A stretch of 24,752 bases of DNA, taken from the NCBI GenBank assembly GCA_041648305.1, contig JBAZPI010000011.1:1-24752 (forward strand), written 5' to 3'. Numbering within the stretch: the stretch's first letter is position 1; each line of letters begins with the position of its first letter. The stretch is from JABILX01 sp041648305 (GTDB lineage Bacteria > Patescibacteriota > Gracilibacteria > UBA1369 > LOWO2-01-FULL-3). Made by a program: the position numbers and the translations under genes. The notes under the pieces were generated by a model that worked only from the letters and a program-made list of their open reading frames with translations, made no database searches and was not told the DNA's origin. This document shows positions 7,034 to 14,068 of the stretch, piece after piece.

Positions 7034-8038
7034 ATGGAAAAATTCCCAAAGGATACGGAGTCGTTAACAAGCGGATGGCATTATCTCGACTTTCGTGACG
7101 GTAAGCATGACGCAAGTTATATCGAATGGAAATATTTCAATTTCAAACAAAAAGATATAGCTGGATATATTGTCTATTTTATTTTAGACCCGGAACGAAA
7201 GACAAAGGTTGGCGGAGCGCGCGTGCTGGCAAGAGTTTTTCATCGGCAAAAATTTTCAGGATCAATCCGCGAAATCCCCATTGATAAAGTCCAGATCGAT
7301 GCATTATCCGCAAGTATCGACATGGATGGTGCGAAAATTCTGGAAAAAGATCAACATAACTACGAAATCAGCGGCAAAGCGAACAATCTTTCTTGGGATC
7401 TTCACTACGAACAGCGGGTTCCAGCCATTGATGGATTCAAAGATGTTAATTGCGGCCTTATGCGCTGGGAAAAAGCTAATTGGCTTGTAAAAATGCCAAG
7501 GGCCAGGGTTAAAGGAATCATAAAAACGGACAACAAGACTATCAAAATAGACACAGTAGGATATTCTGACACCAACTGGGGTGAATTTTTGCCGTTTCTT
7601 TCAAGATACGAATGGGGTCAATACAATGATGGGAAAATCTCATTTATCTTTGGCATATTATATAAATTGCTAAAAACACAGAATACATATTTTTATCTTA
7701 TTATTAACAATGAGGTCGTGCGGTTGGAAAGTCCTAAATTTTCTATTAAACATAAAAAATGGGGCACGAGCGGCAATAATGGCATAAGGGTCCCTTTGGA
7801 AAGCAAATTTATCGCACGTGATAAACAATTCACCGTTCGGTTTACTTCGAAATTGATCAATAGTGATCTTATGGGTTTGAAAATTTCTGGCCTGCTACCC
7901 AAATCAGTGGTTTCCGAGCAAATTGTCGAATACAAGGGTGTTATAGAGAAAAACGGCAAGGTCATTCACGAGTTCGACGGCCTTGGCTTTCAGGAATGGA
8001 GCACTAAAACATACAAAGAAATCCCGATAATTTTCTAA
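7034..8038 (+). CDS. CrtC/AttH-like (tocopherol-cyclase-like) lipocalin-fold protein
   Basis: A 334-residue cytoplasmic-looking protein. The N-terminal stretch GWHYLDFRD ... SYIEWKYFNFK (about 14-38) resembles the EWWYFxG motif of the CrtC/AttH family. GYSDTNWGEFLPF (about 176-188) resembles the GYxDHNWG motif shared by carotenoid 1,2-hydratases and tocopherol cyclases. The rest is beta-rich, as expected for two lipocalin-like barrels, with many aromatic residues. Family members act on hydrophobic polyenes or lipids, but no other carotenoid or quinone gene is in the window, so no substrate can be named. The upstream gap (6952-7033) has no obvious promoter. Moderate confidence in the family, low in any enzyme activity. 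Confidence 0.55.
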   Translation: MEKFPKDTESLTSGWHYLDFRDGKHDASYIEWKYFNFKQKDIAGYIVYFILDPERKTKVGGARVLARVFHRQKFSGSIREIPIDKVQIDALSASIDMDGAKILEKDQHNYEISGKANNLSWDLHYEQRVPAIDGFKDVNCGLMRWEKANWLVKMPRARVKGIIKTDNKTIKIDTVGYSDTNWGEFLPFLSRYEWGQYNDGKISFIFGILYKLLKTQNTYFYLIINNEVVRLESPKFSIKHKKWGTSGNNGIRVPLESKFIARDKQFTVRFTSKLINSDLMGLKISGLLPKSVVSEQIVEYKGVIEKNGKVIHEFDGLGFQEWSTKTYKEIPIIF

Positions 8039-8133
8039 TACTTCCAAATCGGCATGTATATCACCTTTCCCATTGCTTTATACAGGTTTAAAGGATAGAC
8101 TTCAGTCCATTTTAACAATAATCAACAAAAAAC

Positions 8134-8838
8134 ATGGGTAATTACAATAAAGATAACAGATCTGGAGGACGTAGCTTCGGTGGCGGAGGCGGCGGAGGAC
8201 GTAGCTTCAGCGGTGGTGGCAACAGAGGCGGCGGTAGAGGTTTCGGCGGTAGAGATGAAGGACGACCCCAGATGCACGAAGCAACCTGTAGCGAATGCGG
8301 CCAAGAATGCGAAGTTCCGTTCAAACCAACAGGCGATAAGCCGGTTTTCTGTCGCGATTGTTTCAAAAACAAAGGAGGAGATTCAGGTTCAAACAGATCT
8401 GGTGGGAGGGATTACAGCAGATCAAGCGGCAGACCGGGCGGTAACTTCCGCGGCAATCAAAGCTTCGAGGAAAAACGAATGTACCAAGTGACATGTGATA
8501 AATGCGGCGACGAATGCGAAGTTCCTTTCCAACCAACAGGCGGGAAACCGATTTATTGCAGCAAATGTTTTGATAAAGGAGACAGAGGCAACAAAGGTGG
8601 TGACAAAGGAAATAATTTTGGTCAATTTAAGGAACAGTTTGAAATATTAAACATCAAACTTGACAGGCTTATAAAGGCGCTGACACCTGTCACACACCAG
8701 ACGCCAAAGGCGTCAACTCCTACCCTGGCCTCAAAAACTCCAAAAGCCCAAAAAGCCCAGGAGCCGGAAAACCCAGCCAAAAAAGAAATCGCAAAAAAGA
8801 CCCCGGCAAAGAAGGTCTCAGCGAAAAAGAAGAAATAA
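8134..8838 (+). CDS. RGG-type protein with two CxxC-x17-CxxC zinc ribbons and a Lys-rich tail
   Basis: A 234-residue protein in four parts. The N-terminus is a Gly/Arg/Ser-rich RGG-like stretch (1-44). Two near-identical zinc ribbons follow: C52, C55, C73, C76 and C121, C124, C142, C145. Each has 17 residues between the Cys pairs and the core ECEVPFxPTGxKPxxC. A second Arg/Gly/Ser stretch separates them. A short amphipathic segment (about 165-182, FEILNIKLDRLIKAL) precedes a Lys/Ala/Pro-rich tail (about 190-234, KTPAKKVSAKKKK) like those of histone-H1-type proteins. The composition suggests binding to RNA or DNA. The same ribbon ends the Cys-rich protein at 15543-17192. The leader before ATG is A-rich (AATCAACAAAAAAC). 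Function not known; domain call is solid. Confidence 0.8.
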   Translation: MGNYNKDNRSGGRSFGGGGGGGRSFSGGGNRGGGRGFGGRDEGRPQMHEATCSECGQECEVPFKPTGDKPVFCRDCFKNKGGDSGSNRSGGRDYSRSSGRPGGNFRGNQSFEEKRMYQVTCDKCGDECEVPFQPTGGKPIYCSKCFDKGDRGNKGGDKGNNFGQFKEQFEILNIKLDRLIKALTPVTHQTPKASTPTLASKTPKAQKAQEPENPAKKEIAKKTPAKKVSAKKKK

Positions 8839-8885
8839 CAGGTTCTAATTGAAAAATTCAGCGAACTAAGCTACCGTTAACCTAT

Positions 8886-9374
8886 ATGTTATCTGAATTT
8901 TTAGGCTGGATAATCATCGCTCTACCGGTATTGGTAGTTATTTATTTGCTATTTGATTGGATTCGGATGGGGATTAAGCATCGCAAAAATTGCGACAATT
9001 CTACCGGGAAGAAAAAGAAGTTGAACGATTTATTATTTCAAGCCGTGGCGGATGGAAACGTACAAAAAGTGCAAAAAGCAATCGCGGCTGGAGCCAATGT
9101 AAACGTCAGAGGATTTGGCGGCAAAACTCCATTAATCAAGATTGTACATCGGGCCGCAGACGCAAAACATTGCCATGACAAAGCGAATCTAATTATTGTT
9201 AAACTGCTCGTAAAAAAAGGCGCAGATATCAACATTAAAGACTTGTTCAACGGCAGCGCTATAAAATATTGTGACTGGGATTTACCTGGATTTATGCCGC
9301 AAATAACAGATTATTTGCTAAAAAATGGCGCGCAAGGATTCCCTCGCGCAAGCGCGCACGAGAGCGCACTTTAA
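8886..9374 (+). CDS. Membrane-anchored ankyrin-repeat protein
   Basis: A 162-residue protein with one N-terminal transmembrane segment (about 6-27, GWIIIALPVLVVIYLLFDW). A basic stretch follows, then three ankyrin-type repeats: LNDLLFQAVADGNVQKVQKA and IAAGANVNVRGFGGKTPLI, LIIVKLLVKKGADINIKD, and a last ITDYLLKNGAQ. Ankyrin repeats bind other proteins; the partner is unknown. The orientation suggests cytoplasmic repeats tethered to the membrane. The C-terminus (ASAHESAL) is encoded by a GCGC-rich stretch with a small inverted repeat (CGCGCAAGCGCGC) just before the stop. Confidence 0.75.
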   Translation: MLSEFLGWIIIALPVLVVIYLLFDWIRMGIKHRKNCDNSTGKKKKLNDLLFQAVADGNVQKVQKAIAAGANVNVRGFGGKTPLIKIVHRAADAKHCHDKANLIIVKLLVKKGADINIKDLFNGSAIKYCDWDLPGFMPQITDYLLKNGAQGFPRASAHESAL

Positions 9375-9399
9375 AAACCTCATTCTTAACCACACATAC

Positions 9400-9939
9400 A
9401 TGCGCAATCACATCCTCCCAACCGCTATCCTCCTAGTAGTCGTTCTAATCGCCCCAGGCTGTTCTATCAATCCAGTGAAACCGACCAGTGATGATATTGT
9501 CACGGAAACAACTAAACAACAGGAGTGCTTGGTCCAGTTGGACATCTCCAGAGATGATAATCCCTTCAGAGACAAAAGCTTTGGTGACATAGTAAAAGTT
9601 GATGACCAACGCTTCAGCGAACTCACCAAATTGGACGCCACAAGGCCAGAGGATTATGCGGACAAAGGTGGCGAAAAAGTTGGGAAATTAGTAGATTTAT
9701 CAGATGTTGATTACCGGGATGCGGCAGTTTATTTGGTAAAAAATCAGATTTTGCAAACCTACTGGCACCTCGGTTCGAAGGTTTGTCTGGCGGATGAGAT
9801 GACCGACAAGCTGGATACTTTGTATGCCGCTCATTTTACCGGCACTCATGAATATTGCACAAACGAGTGCGAGACCGGCGAACTTGATTTCCGCGTCATG
9901 ATAGAAAAAGACAGCGGGTTTATTTATTTGGCTAAATAA
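9400..9939 (+). CDS. Putative lipoprotein of unknown function
   Basis: I start this at ATG 9400, not at the in-frame ATG 9325. From 9400 the protein opens with a lipoprotein-type signal (MRNHILPTAILLVVVLIAPGC). Cys21 would be the lipidated residue; Pro at -2 is unusual. The start at 9325 would bury this signal and overlap the ankyrin gene. The mature part (about 158 residues) is acidic and soluble-looking, with a few Cys (CLVQL, KVCLADE, EYCTNECETGE) that could form disulfides. No domain recognised. It follows the ankyrin gene by 25 bp and could be co-transcribed. Confidence 0.65.
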   Translation: MRNHILPTAILLVVVLIAPGCSINPVKPTSDDIVTETTKQQECLVQLDISRDDNPFRDKSFGDIVKVDDQRFSELTKLDATRPEDYADKGGEKVGKLVDLSDVDYRDAAVYLVKNQILQTYWHLGSKVCLADEMTDKLDTLYAAHFTGTHEYCTNECETGELDFRVMIEKDSGFIYLAK

Positions 9940-9952
9940 TGCCGACCCGCCA

Positions 9953-9961
9953 TGCTATAAT
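9953..9961 (+). promoter_or_regulatory. Extended -10 promoter of the efp operon
   Basis: TGC followed by TATAAT (9956-9961) is an extended -10 element, 26 bp before the ATG of the next gene. It begins immediately after the preceding gene and would drive the four closely packed genes 9988-12546. No good -35 is seen. Confidence 0.6.
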
Positions 9962-9987
9962 CCAGAGCGAAATCTAACCCAACCACA

Positions 9988-10401
9988 ATGAAAAAAGCTC
10001 TCCTTTTCGGTCTACTCACAGGCATACTCCTACTCGCAGTAGGAATGGGCCTAAATTACCTGCTCGGCGCCCTCTTTCCCCAACTGATGGCTGAATATGA
10101 GAATGTAGCAATCTTCAGGCCTTGGGACGATCCGAAAATGTCTCTTTTCTTCATTTATCCTTTCTTGGTAGCTCTGCTCCTCGCGTTTGCTTGGACAAAA
10201 CACAAAAACGCATTTCAAGGCTCTACTCTAAAGAAGGGCTTAATATTCGGACTTACATACTTCGCTATTGCGACAATCCCTGGGATGTTGGTGTCATACA
10301 GCAGTTTTCAAGTATCCGCTCTTATGATAGGAGGCTGGACATTATCAGGCCTTTTGGATGGAATCATTGCTGGCTTGATCTACGCGAAATGGCTTAAATA
10401 A
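9988..10401 (+). CDS. Four-helix integral membrane protein, unknown
   Basis: A 137-residue hydrophobic protein with about four membrane helices: residues 5-30 (LLFGLLTGILLLAVGMGLNY), 52-70 (FFIYPFLVALLLAFAW), 84-106 (LIFGLTYFAIATIPGMLVS) and 112-133 (ALMIGGWTLSGLLDGIIAGL). The two halves, each a pair of helices ending in Lys, suggest an even-numbered bundle. No catalytic motif is visible. It is the first gene of the operon with the hydrolase, epmA and efp, 18 bp before the next start, but no link to translation is evident. Not recognised. Confidence 0.75.
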   Translation: MKKALLFGLLTGILLLAVGMGLNYLLGALFPQLMAEYENVAIFRPWDDPKMSLFFIYPFLVALLLAFAWTKHKNAFQGSTLKKGLIFGLTYFAIATIPGMLVSYSSFQVSALMIGGWTLSGLLDGIIAGLIYAKWLK

Positions 10402-10419
10402 GAGGCGAAAGCCAATAAA

Positions 10420-10983
10420 ATGCAGACCGCTTTTATCATTCACGGCGCTTTAGGTAATCCCAATGAAAATTGGTTCCCTTGGCTGAAGTCAGAGCTGGAA
10501 CGCCTCGGTTTTACCGTTTACGTTCCGGCCTTCCCAACTTCGCCCGAAACGCAAACTCTCGAAAACTGGCTCAAAGTATTTGAAGAATACAAAAACCACT
10601 TAGACAAAGACACGATAGTTATTGGCCACAGCCTTGGCCCAGCTTTTCTCTTAACGATCCTGGAACAGATCGAAAAACCGATCCGCGCCGCCTATTTCGT
10701 CGCAGGTTATCACCCCAAAAGCCTGCCAAAAACTTCAGAGTGGTATCCGCAAGTCAAAACTTTCCTCGAAAAACCATTCGATTGGCAGAAAATCAAACAA
10801 AACTGCCCTGCCTTCCACATATATCACAGCGATAACGACCCATATTTTCCTCTTTCTCTGGCCGAAGACCTGGCAAAAACTCTCGACACAACCACAATCG
10901 TCGTAAAAAACGCAGACCACTTCAACGAAAAAGCGGGTTATACGAAATTCGAACGCTTACTACATGACATTCAAAATGGATAA
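10420..10983 (+). CDS. RBBP9/YdeN-family serine hydrolase (alpha/beta fold)
   Basis: A 187-residue single-domain alpha/beta hydrolase of the RBBP9/YdeN family (about 180-190 residues is usual). It opens with FIIHGALGNPNENWFPWL (the oxyanion-hole strand). The nucleophile elbow is GHSLGPA with Ser71. The acid is in SDNDPYFP (Asp140, or Asp138), and the base is His167 in ADHFNEKAGY. All three triad members are present, so it should be active on a small ester, amide or thioester; the natural substrate of this family is mostly unknown. Cytoplasmic. The next gene overlaps its end by 8-20 nt, which implies translational coupling. Confidence 0.88.
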   Translation: MQTAFIIHGALGNPNENWFPWLKSELERLGFTVYVPAFPTSPETQTLENWLKVFEEYKNHLDKDTIVIGHSLGPAFLLTILEQIEKPIRAAYFVAGYHPKSLPKTSEWYPQVKTFLEKPFDWQKIKQNCPAFHIYHSDNDPYFPLSLAEDLAKTLDTTTIVVKNADHFNEKAGYTKFERLLHDIQNG

Positions 10984-11995
10984 ACAAACCGCCAAATCCC
11001 GCTCGCTCCTCACAAAAAAGATCAGAGAATTCTTCGACTCCCACTCATTTCTTGAAGTCGAAACTCCGATCATGTCGCCATGCGTTGATACAGAGCCAAA
11101 TCTCGACCCTTTCGAGACTTTCCTCATCGATAAAAGCGGAACCAACCTGAAACCCGGCGAGAAACTCCCCATGTACCTAAACCCATCTCCGGAACTCCAC
11201 ATGAAACGCCTCCTCGCCCAAAACTCGGGCGAACTAGGCGACATCTACACGCTCACGAAAGTTTTTAGAAACGGAGAATTCGGCGGCGGCCGCCACAATC
11301 CTGAATTCACAATGCTGGAATGGTACCGCCACAATGCCGACTACACGAACATAATGCAGGATTGCGAAGATCTCGTCCTCTACTTAATTGACGGCAAAAC
11401 GAGCCTCTCCTATCAAAACAAAACTATCGACCTCTCTCCTCCTTGGCCGAGAATTTCAATCAACGAACTTTTTATCCAAAACTGCGGCATTGACCTCCTT
11501 AAAAACCGCGACATAGAAACATTCAAGAAAACCGCAGAAAAATATAATTTAACCGGCTGCAAAACCTGGGACGATATTTTCTACAAAATCTTCTTGAACG
11601 ACATTGAGCCAAATCTTGGCTACAGCAAGCCAGTTATTGTCTACGACTACCCAGCGACCCAGCGCGCCCTCGCAAAAAAACACAGACCAAACGAATTCTG
11701 GGTCGAACGCTTCGAGCTCTACATCGCCGGACACGAACTTTGCAATGCGTTTTCGGAACTCACCGACGCCGACGAACAGCGCCTCAGATTCGAAGAGGAC
11801 TTGCAAACACGCAAAAAAATGGGCAAAACTCTCTTTCCTATTGACGAGGAATTTTTAACAAGTCTAGAATCCATCACGCAACCGTGCGCCGGAAACGCCC
11901 TGGGAGTAGACAGACTTATGATGGTTCTCCTGGACAAAGCGAAAATCGACGACGTTATTTTCTTCCCAATCTTAACTAAACTACAATGTCAGTAA
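10964..11995 (+). CDS. epmA: EF-P (R)-beta-lysine ligase-like, LysRS paralogue
   Basis: A 343-residue class II synthetase catalytic domain without the N-terminal anticodon-binding OB domain of LysRS, as in EpmA (also called GenX/PoxA, about 325 residues). Visible motifs: FLEVETPIMSP, NPSPELHMKRLLA, FRNGEFGGGRHNPEFTMLEW (motif 2), ELCNAFSELTD and GNALGVDRLMMVLL (motif 3). EpmA activates (R)-beta-lysine and attaches it to a conserved Lys of EF-P. The efp gene begins 10 nt before this gene stops (11986), a strong contextual fit. The start could also be ATG 10976; both overlap the hydrolase gene. The mutase EpmB that makes beta-lysine is not in the window, so the substrate remains an inference. 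Confidence 0.85.
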   Translation: MTFKMDKQTAKSRSLLTKKIREFFDSHSFLEVETPIMSPCVDTEPNLDPFETFLIDKSGTNLKPGEKLPMYLNPSPELHMKRLLAQNSGELGDIYTLTKVFRNGEFGGGRHNPEFTMLEWYRHNADYTNIMQDCEDLVLYLIDGKTSLSYQNKTIDLSPPWPRISINELFIQNCGIDLLKNRDIETFKKTAEKYNLTGCKTWDDIFYKIFLNDIEPNLGYSKPVIVYDYPATQRALAKKHRPNEFWVERFELYIAGHELCNAFSELTDADEQRLRFEEDLQTRKKMGKTLFPIDEEFLTSLESITQPCAGNALGVDRLMMVLLDKAKIDDVIFFPILTKLQCQ

Positions 11996-12546
11996 CAACA
12001 GAAATAAAAAAAGGATCGGCAATAGTTCTTAATGGCAACACGTGCCTTATTGTTTCAACGCAATTTGTAAATCCGGGCAAAGGCGCGGCCTTCACCAGAG
12101 CAAAGCTCAAAAACTTACGAACTGGCCAAGTTGTAGAATCAACTTTCAAATCCGGCGAAGCCATTGAAGTAGCCGACGTCCAATATAAAAAATGCCAATA
12201 TCTATACAAAGACGGGCAAGGATACAATTTCATGGACAATGAAACATATGAACAATTCACACTGAGCATGGAAGACATCGCTGAAACAGGTCAATACTTA
12301 AAAGATGGCACAGTCTGTTACGCTCTTTATATCGACAATAATCCAATCAGCATTCAGCTTCCTCCTAAGATGGATTTCAAGGTTGTATCCGCTGATCCGG
12401 GCGTGAAGGGTGACTCAGCTTCAGGCGCAAACAAAGATTGCGAGGTTGAAACGGGCCTAAAGGTAAAAGTCCCACTTTTCATCAAAGAAGGCGACATGAT
12501 TAAAGTGAACACTGAAACAGGGGAGTACGATAGCAAAGTTAATTAG
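11986..12546 (+). CDS. efp: Translation elongation factor P
   Basis: A 186-residue protein of normal EF-P length with its three beta-barrel domains. EF-P enters the ribosomal E site and relieves stalling at polyproline stretches. The tip loop reads FVNPGKGAAFTRAKLKNL, so Lys32 is the residue that would be modified. The central domain has YLYKDGQGYNFMDNETYEQ; the C-terminal OB domain includes SADPGVKGDSASGANKDCEV and VPLFIKEGDMIKVNTETGEY. ATG 11986 overlaps the end of epmA by 10 nt (ATGTCAGTAA), which suggests coupled translation of the modifying enzyme and its target. A Lys at the tip and the epmA neighbour both point to lysine-type modification. Confidence 0.96.
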   Translation: MSVTTEIKKGSAIVLNGNTCLIVSTQFVNPGKGAAFTRAKLKNLRTGQVVESTFKSGEAIEVADVQYKKCQYLYKDGQGYNFMDNETYEQFTLSMEDIAETGQYLKDGTVCYALYIDNNPISIQLPPKMDFKVVSADPGVKGDSASGANKDCEVETGLKVKVPLFIKEGDMIKVNTETGEYDSKVN

Positions 12547-12585
12547 AACTGCTAATCATCGGCTCCTCCGGGCAAACCTTGCAAG

Positions 12586-12612
12586 ATTGCATTTTTATCG
12601 TAAAAATGCAAT
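12586..12612 (+). terminator. Perfect hairpin after the efp operon
   Basis: ATTGCATTTTTA (12586-12597) and TAAAAATGCAAT (12601-12612) pair over 12 bp around TCG. It stands 40 bp after efp. The T-run is inside the stem rather than after it. It is probably a terminator for the operon, possibly acting on both strands. Confidence 0.55.
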
Positions 12613-12618
12613 TTCCCC

Positions 12619-12647
12619 TTCCCAAATACACTATATATGTGTATAGT
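12619..12647 (+). promoter_or_regulatory. Promoter of the RRM protein gene
   Basis: TTCCCA (12619-12624), a 17-bp spacer and TATAGT (12642-12647). The spacer contains the inverted repeat TACAC / GTGTA (12627-12631, 12639-12643), a possible operator that overlaps the -10. The -35 region shares CCCTTCCCAAATA with the tRNA-Ser(UGA) promoter. Confidence 0.5.
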
Positions 12648-12670
12648 ACCTCCGCAAGTCCGAAGTTTAC

Positions 12671-12719
12671 TTATGCCGATACGGAGATATGTGCACAGTT
12701 TGATCTGTACTCCGCATAA
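12671..12719 (+). promoter_or_regulatory. Structured 5' leader of the RRM protein mRNA
   Basis: Between promoter and start codon lie about 110 nt without a gene. A segmented stem can form: TTATGC / GCATAA (12671-12676, 12714-12719), GGAG / CTCC (12683-12686, 12710-12713) and ACAG / CTGT (12695-12698, 12705-12708). Long folded leaders are common on cold-shock genes for RNA-binding proteins; here a regulatory role is inference. Confidence 0.4.
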
Positions 12720-12762
12720 AAAAATAGAGGGTTTGCGAGTATTATTTTCTGAACAAAAACGT

Positions 12763-13041
12763 ATGTCTAAGAAATTGTTCGTCGGGAATATCGATTGGAA
12801 TGCAACCGACGCAGATCTGTCTGAATTGTTTGCTCAACACGGTGCAGTTGAAGAAGCTGTTATCGTGAAGGACAAATTCTCAGGTAGGTCAAAAGGATTT
12901 GGCTTTGTCACATTCACAAATGATGATGAGGCTGACAAGGCTATGGCCGAACTAAACGGATTCGAGCTCAAAGGCCGAGCATTAGCTGTGAAAGTAGCTA
13001 ATCCTCCATCGGAGAGACCTCCAAGGAGAGACCGCTTCTAG
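12763..13041 (+). CDS. RRM-type RNA-binding protein
   Basis: A 92-residue protein that is essentially one RNA recognition motif. RNP2 is LFVGNI (about 5-10) and RNP1 is KGFGFVTF (about 45-52), with the usual GFELKGRALAVKVANP end and a short Arg-rich tail (ERPPRRDRF). It resembles the small RRM proteins of cyanobacteria and other bacteria that bind single-stranded RNA, often during cold stress. I chose ATG 12763 because the domain begins three residues later; the upstream in-frame ATG at 12637 would put non-conserved leader sequence into the protein. It has its own promoter, a long leader and a terminator, so it is monocistronic. Confidence 0.92.
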   Translation: MSKKLFVGNIDWNATDADLSELFAQHGAVEEAVIVKDKFSGRSKGFGFVTFTNDDEADKAMAELNGFELKGRALAVKVANPPSERPPRRDRF

Positions 13042-13060
13042 GCTTAAAAGCTTTTAGAAT

Positions 13061-13093
13061 AAAAAAACAGAATGTGTGCAGTTCTGTTTTTTT
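13061..13093 (+). terminator. Intrinsic terminator of the RRM gene
   Basis: AAAAAAACAGAA (13061-13072) and TTCTGTTTTTTT (13082-13093) pair around a 9-nt loop, ending in seven T. It starts about 20 bp after the stop. The A-run on the 5' side also gives a T-run on the other strand. Confidence 0.85.
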
Positions 13094-13128
13094 GTGCCTC
13101 GGGATGCCCAAGCACGCCGCACTCACAC

Positions 13129-13157
13129 AAAAAAAAGCCCCCCTTTAGAAGGAGGGC
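13129..13157 (-). terminator. Intrinsic terminator of the LPAYNE protein gene
   Basis: On the minus strand GCCCTCC (plus 13151-13157) pairs with GGGGGGC (plus 13137-13143) with one U-G pair, and eight T follow (plus 13129-13136). It lies about 22 bp past the stop at 13180. Confidence 0.8.
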
Positions 13158-13179
13158 CTTTGAAAAGTTTAAAAAGGAA

Positions 13180-13749
13180 TTACCAAGTGCTTGGAAGTCT
13201 CTCTACAAGAATCATATCTCTTCGCATAGAGAGGTCAATATCTTTTGTTTCTGAAAACATATAATTTATAGTTGCGAGCAATTTATCGTTGGTGTTTTTA
13301 GATATCCTTAAATAAGCTCCAAAATACTTGTCATCCCTATTACATATAATTGCTTTTTGACCATTTATTGTAGTGGTTACCAGATCGTTCCCTCTACAAA
13401 TAATGTGGCTAAGATCTTGACCATAAGAAGCCTGATTTTCAGAACTAGAAACCTGAATCCTTAATGGACAAACAAGCTTTCCGTTATTTTGACTTAATTC
13501 GGTTTTAATAGCACCATACAATTCATCAAAACTATCGTATAAATATGAACCGGACGAACTGGGTAAACTGGAAAAAAGCGCTTCAGCAGAGCCAGATGGA
13601 CACACCACCTGCTCATTGTACGCAGGCAAAACCTTCTTAAGCCCTAGCCGCCCCATCAAATCCCCTCCTTTGAGGTACAGGCCCACACCTGCGACAAGCA
13701 CCACTGCTACGGCAACAACCGCAGCGAGCACTTTTCCTTTGTTTGTCAT
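13180..13749 (-). CDS. Membrane-anchored protein with juxtamembrane LPAYNE motif, unknown
   Basis: A 189-residue protein with an N-terminal transmembrane segment (about 6-26, KVLAAVVAVAVVLVAGVGLYL) and the remainder probably outside. Just after the membrane segment comes LKKVLPAYNEQVVC (37-50). The LPAY[DN]E part recurs twice in the otherwise unrelated protein at 20214-21629. Four Cys (50, 94, 118, 136) could form two disulfides. The rest is Ser/Asn-rich with no domain I recognise. It has a strong promoter, its own terminator and the same kind of A-rich leader as the surface protein at 1701-3218. Real gene on promoter and terminator evidence; function unknown. Confidence 0.7.
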   Translation of the reverse strand: MTNKGKVLAAVVAVAVVLVAGVGLYLKGGDLMGRLGLKKVLPAYNEQVVCPSGSAEALFSSLPSSSGSYLYDSFDELYGAIKTELSQNNGKLVCPLRIQVSSSENQASYGQDLSHIICRGNDLVTTTINGQKAIICNRDDKYFGAYLRISKNTNDKLLATINYMFSETKDIDLSMRRDMILVERLPSTW

Positions 13750-13787
13750 TTTTGTTTTGGTTAATTTTTATTTTGACCAACACTATC

Positions 13788-13815
13788 ATTATAACATACC
13801 CCCCCCATCGGTCAA
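13788..13815 (-). promoter_or_regulatory. Promoter of the LPAYNE protein gene
   Basis: On the minus strand TTGACC (13810-13815), a 16-bp spacer holding a run of eight G, and TATAAT (13788-13793), about 38 bp before the ATG. Confidence 0.75.
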
Positions 13816-13844
13816 GCACGCTCAGCCACAATTCCGCTGCCACT

Positions 13845-13890
13845 ATCCCGGGATCGAAAATCTCCAGATTCAAAAACAGCATCCCGGGAT
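13845..13890. repeat. Paired ATCCCGGGAT palindromes with an inner hairpin
   Basis: The 10-bp palindrome ATCCCGGGAT occurs at 13845-13854 and 13881-13890, and the two copies can pair with each other. Between them AATCT-CC-AGATT forms a small inner stem. The right copy is followed by CGGGATGCCCAAG (13885-13897), a 13-mer that recurs at 13100-13112 beyond the other end of the same gene. Role unknown. Confidence 0.5.
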
Positions 13891-13931
13891 GCCCAAGAAC
13901 CCCGCAAAACCCAATCTCCCCCACATTCTCA

Positions 13932-14068
13932 TTTTGAGGAGGAGAAGAATTTAGAAATATTTCTCATTACATTTTTTAGCATCATGATGCTAAAAAACAG
14001 AAGGGGTGAACATGTTCAGCCCTTCTGCAATGTAATGAATATTTCTCAAATTCTCTCCCTCCTCAAAA
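13932..14068. repeat. 137-nt inverted-repeat element folding as a three-way junction
   Basis: The outer arms, TTTTGAGGAGG (13932-13942) with CCTCCTCAAAA (14058-14068), continue inward as a nearly complementary stem of about 40 bp. Within it are AATTT/AAATT, AGAAATAT/ATATTTCT and TCATTACATT/AATGTAATGA. The stem encloses two further hairpins. One is a perfect 26-nt palindrome (13972-13997) whose half is TTTTTTAGCATCA. The other (13998-14027) has CAGAAGGG/CCCTTCTG, one G-G mismatch, then TGAACA/TGTTCA. The right arm supplies the last codon region and TGA stop of the gene at 14063-14434. No reading frame is inside. It may be a MITE-like element, a structured RNA or an elaborate two-way terminator. 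This and the preceding palindromes are all I see between 13816 and 14062. Confidence 0.7.

Noticed and set aside
9325..9399. Upstream start of the lipoprotein gene at 9325
   Set aside because: It would overlap the ankyrin gene by 50 bp and move the lipoprotein signal to residue 26.
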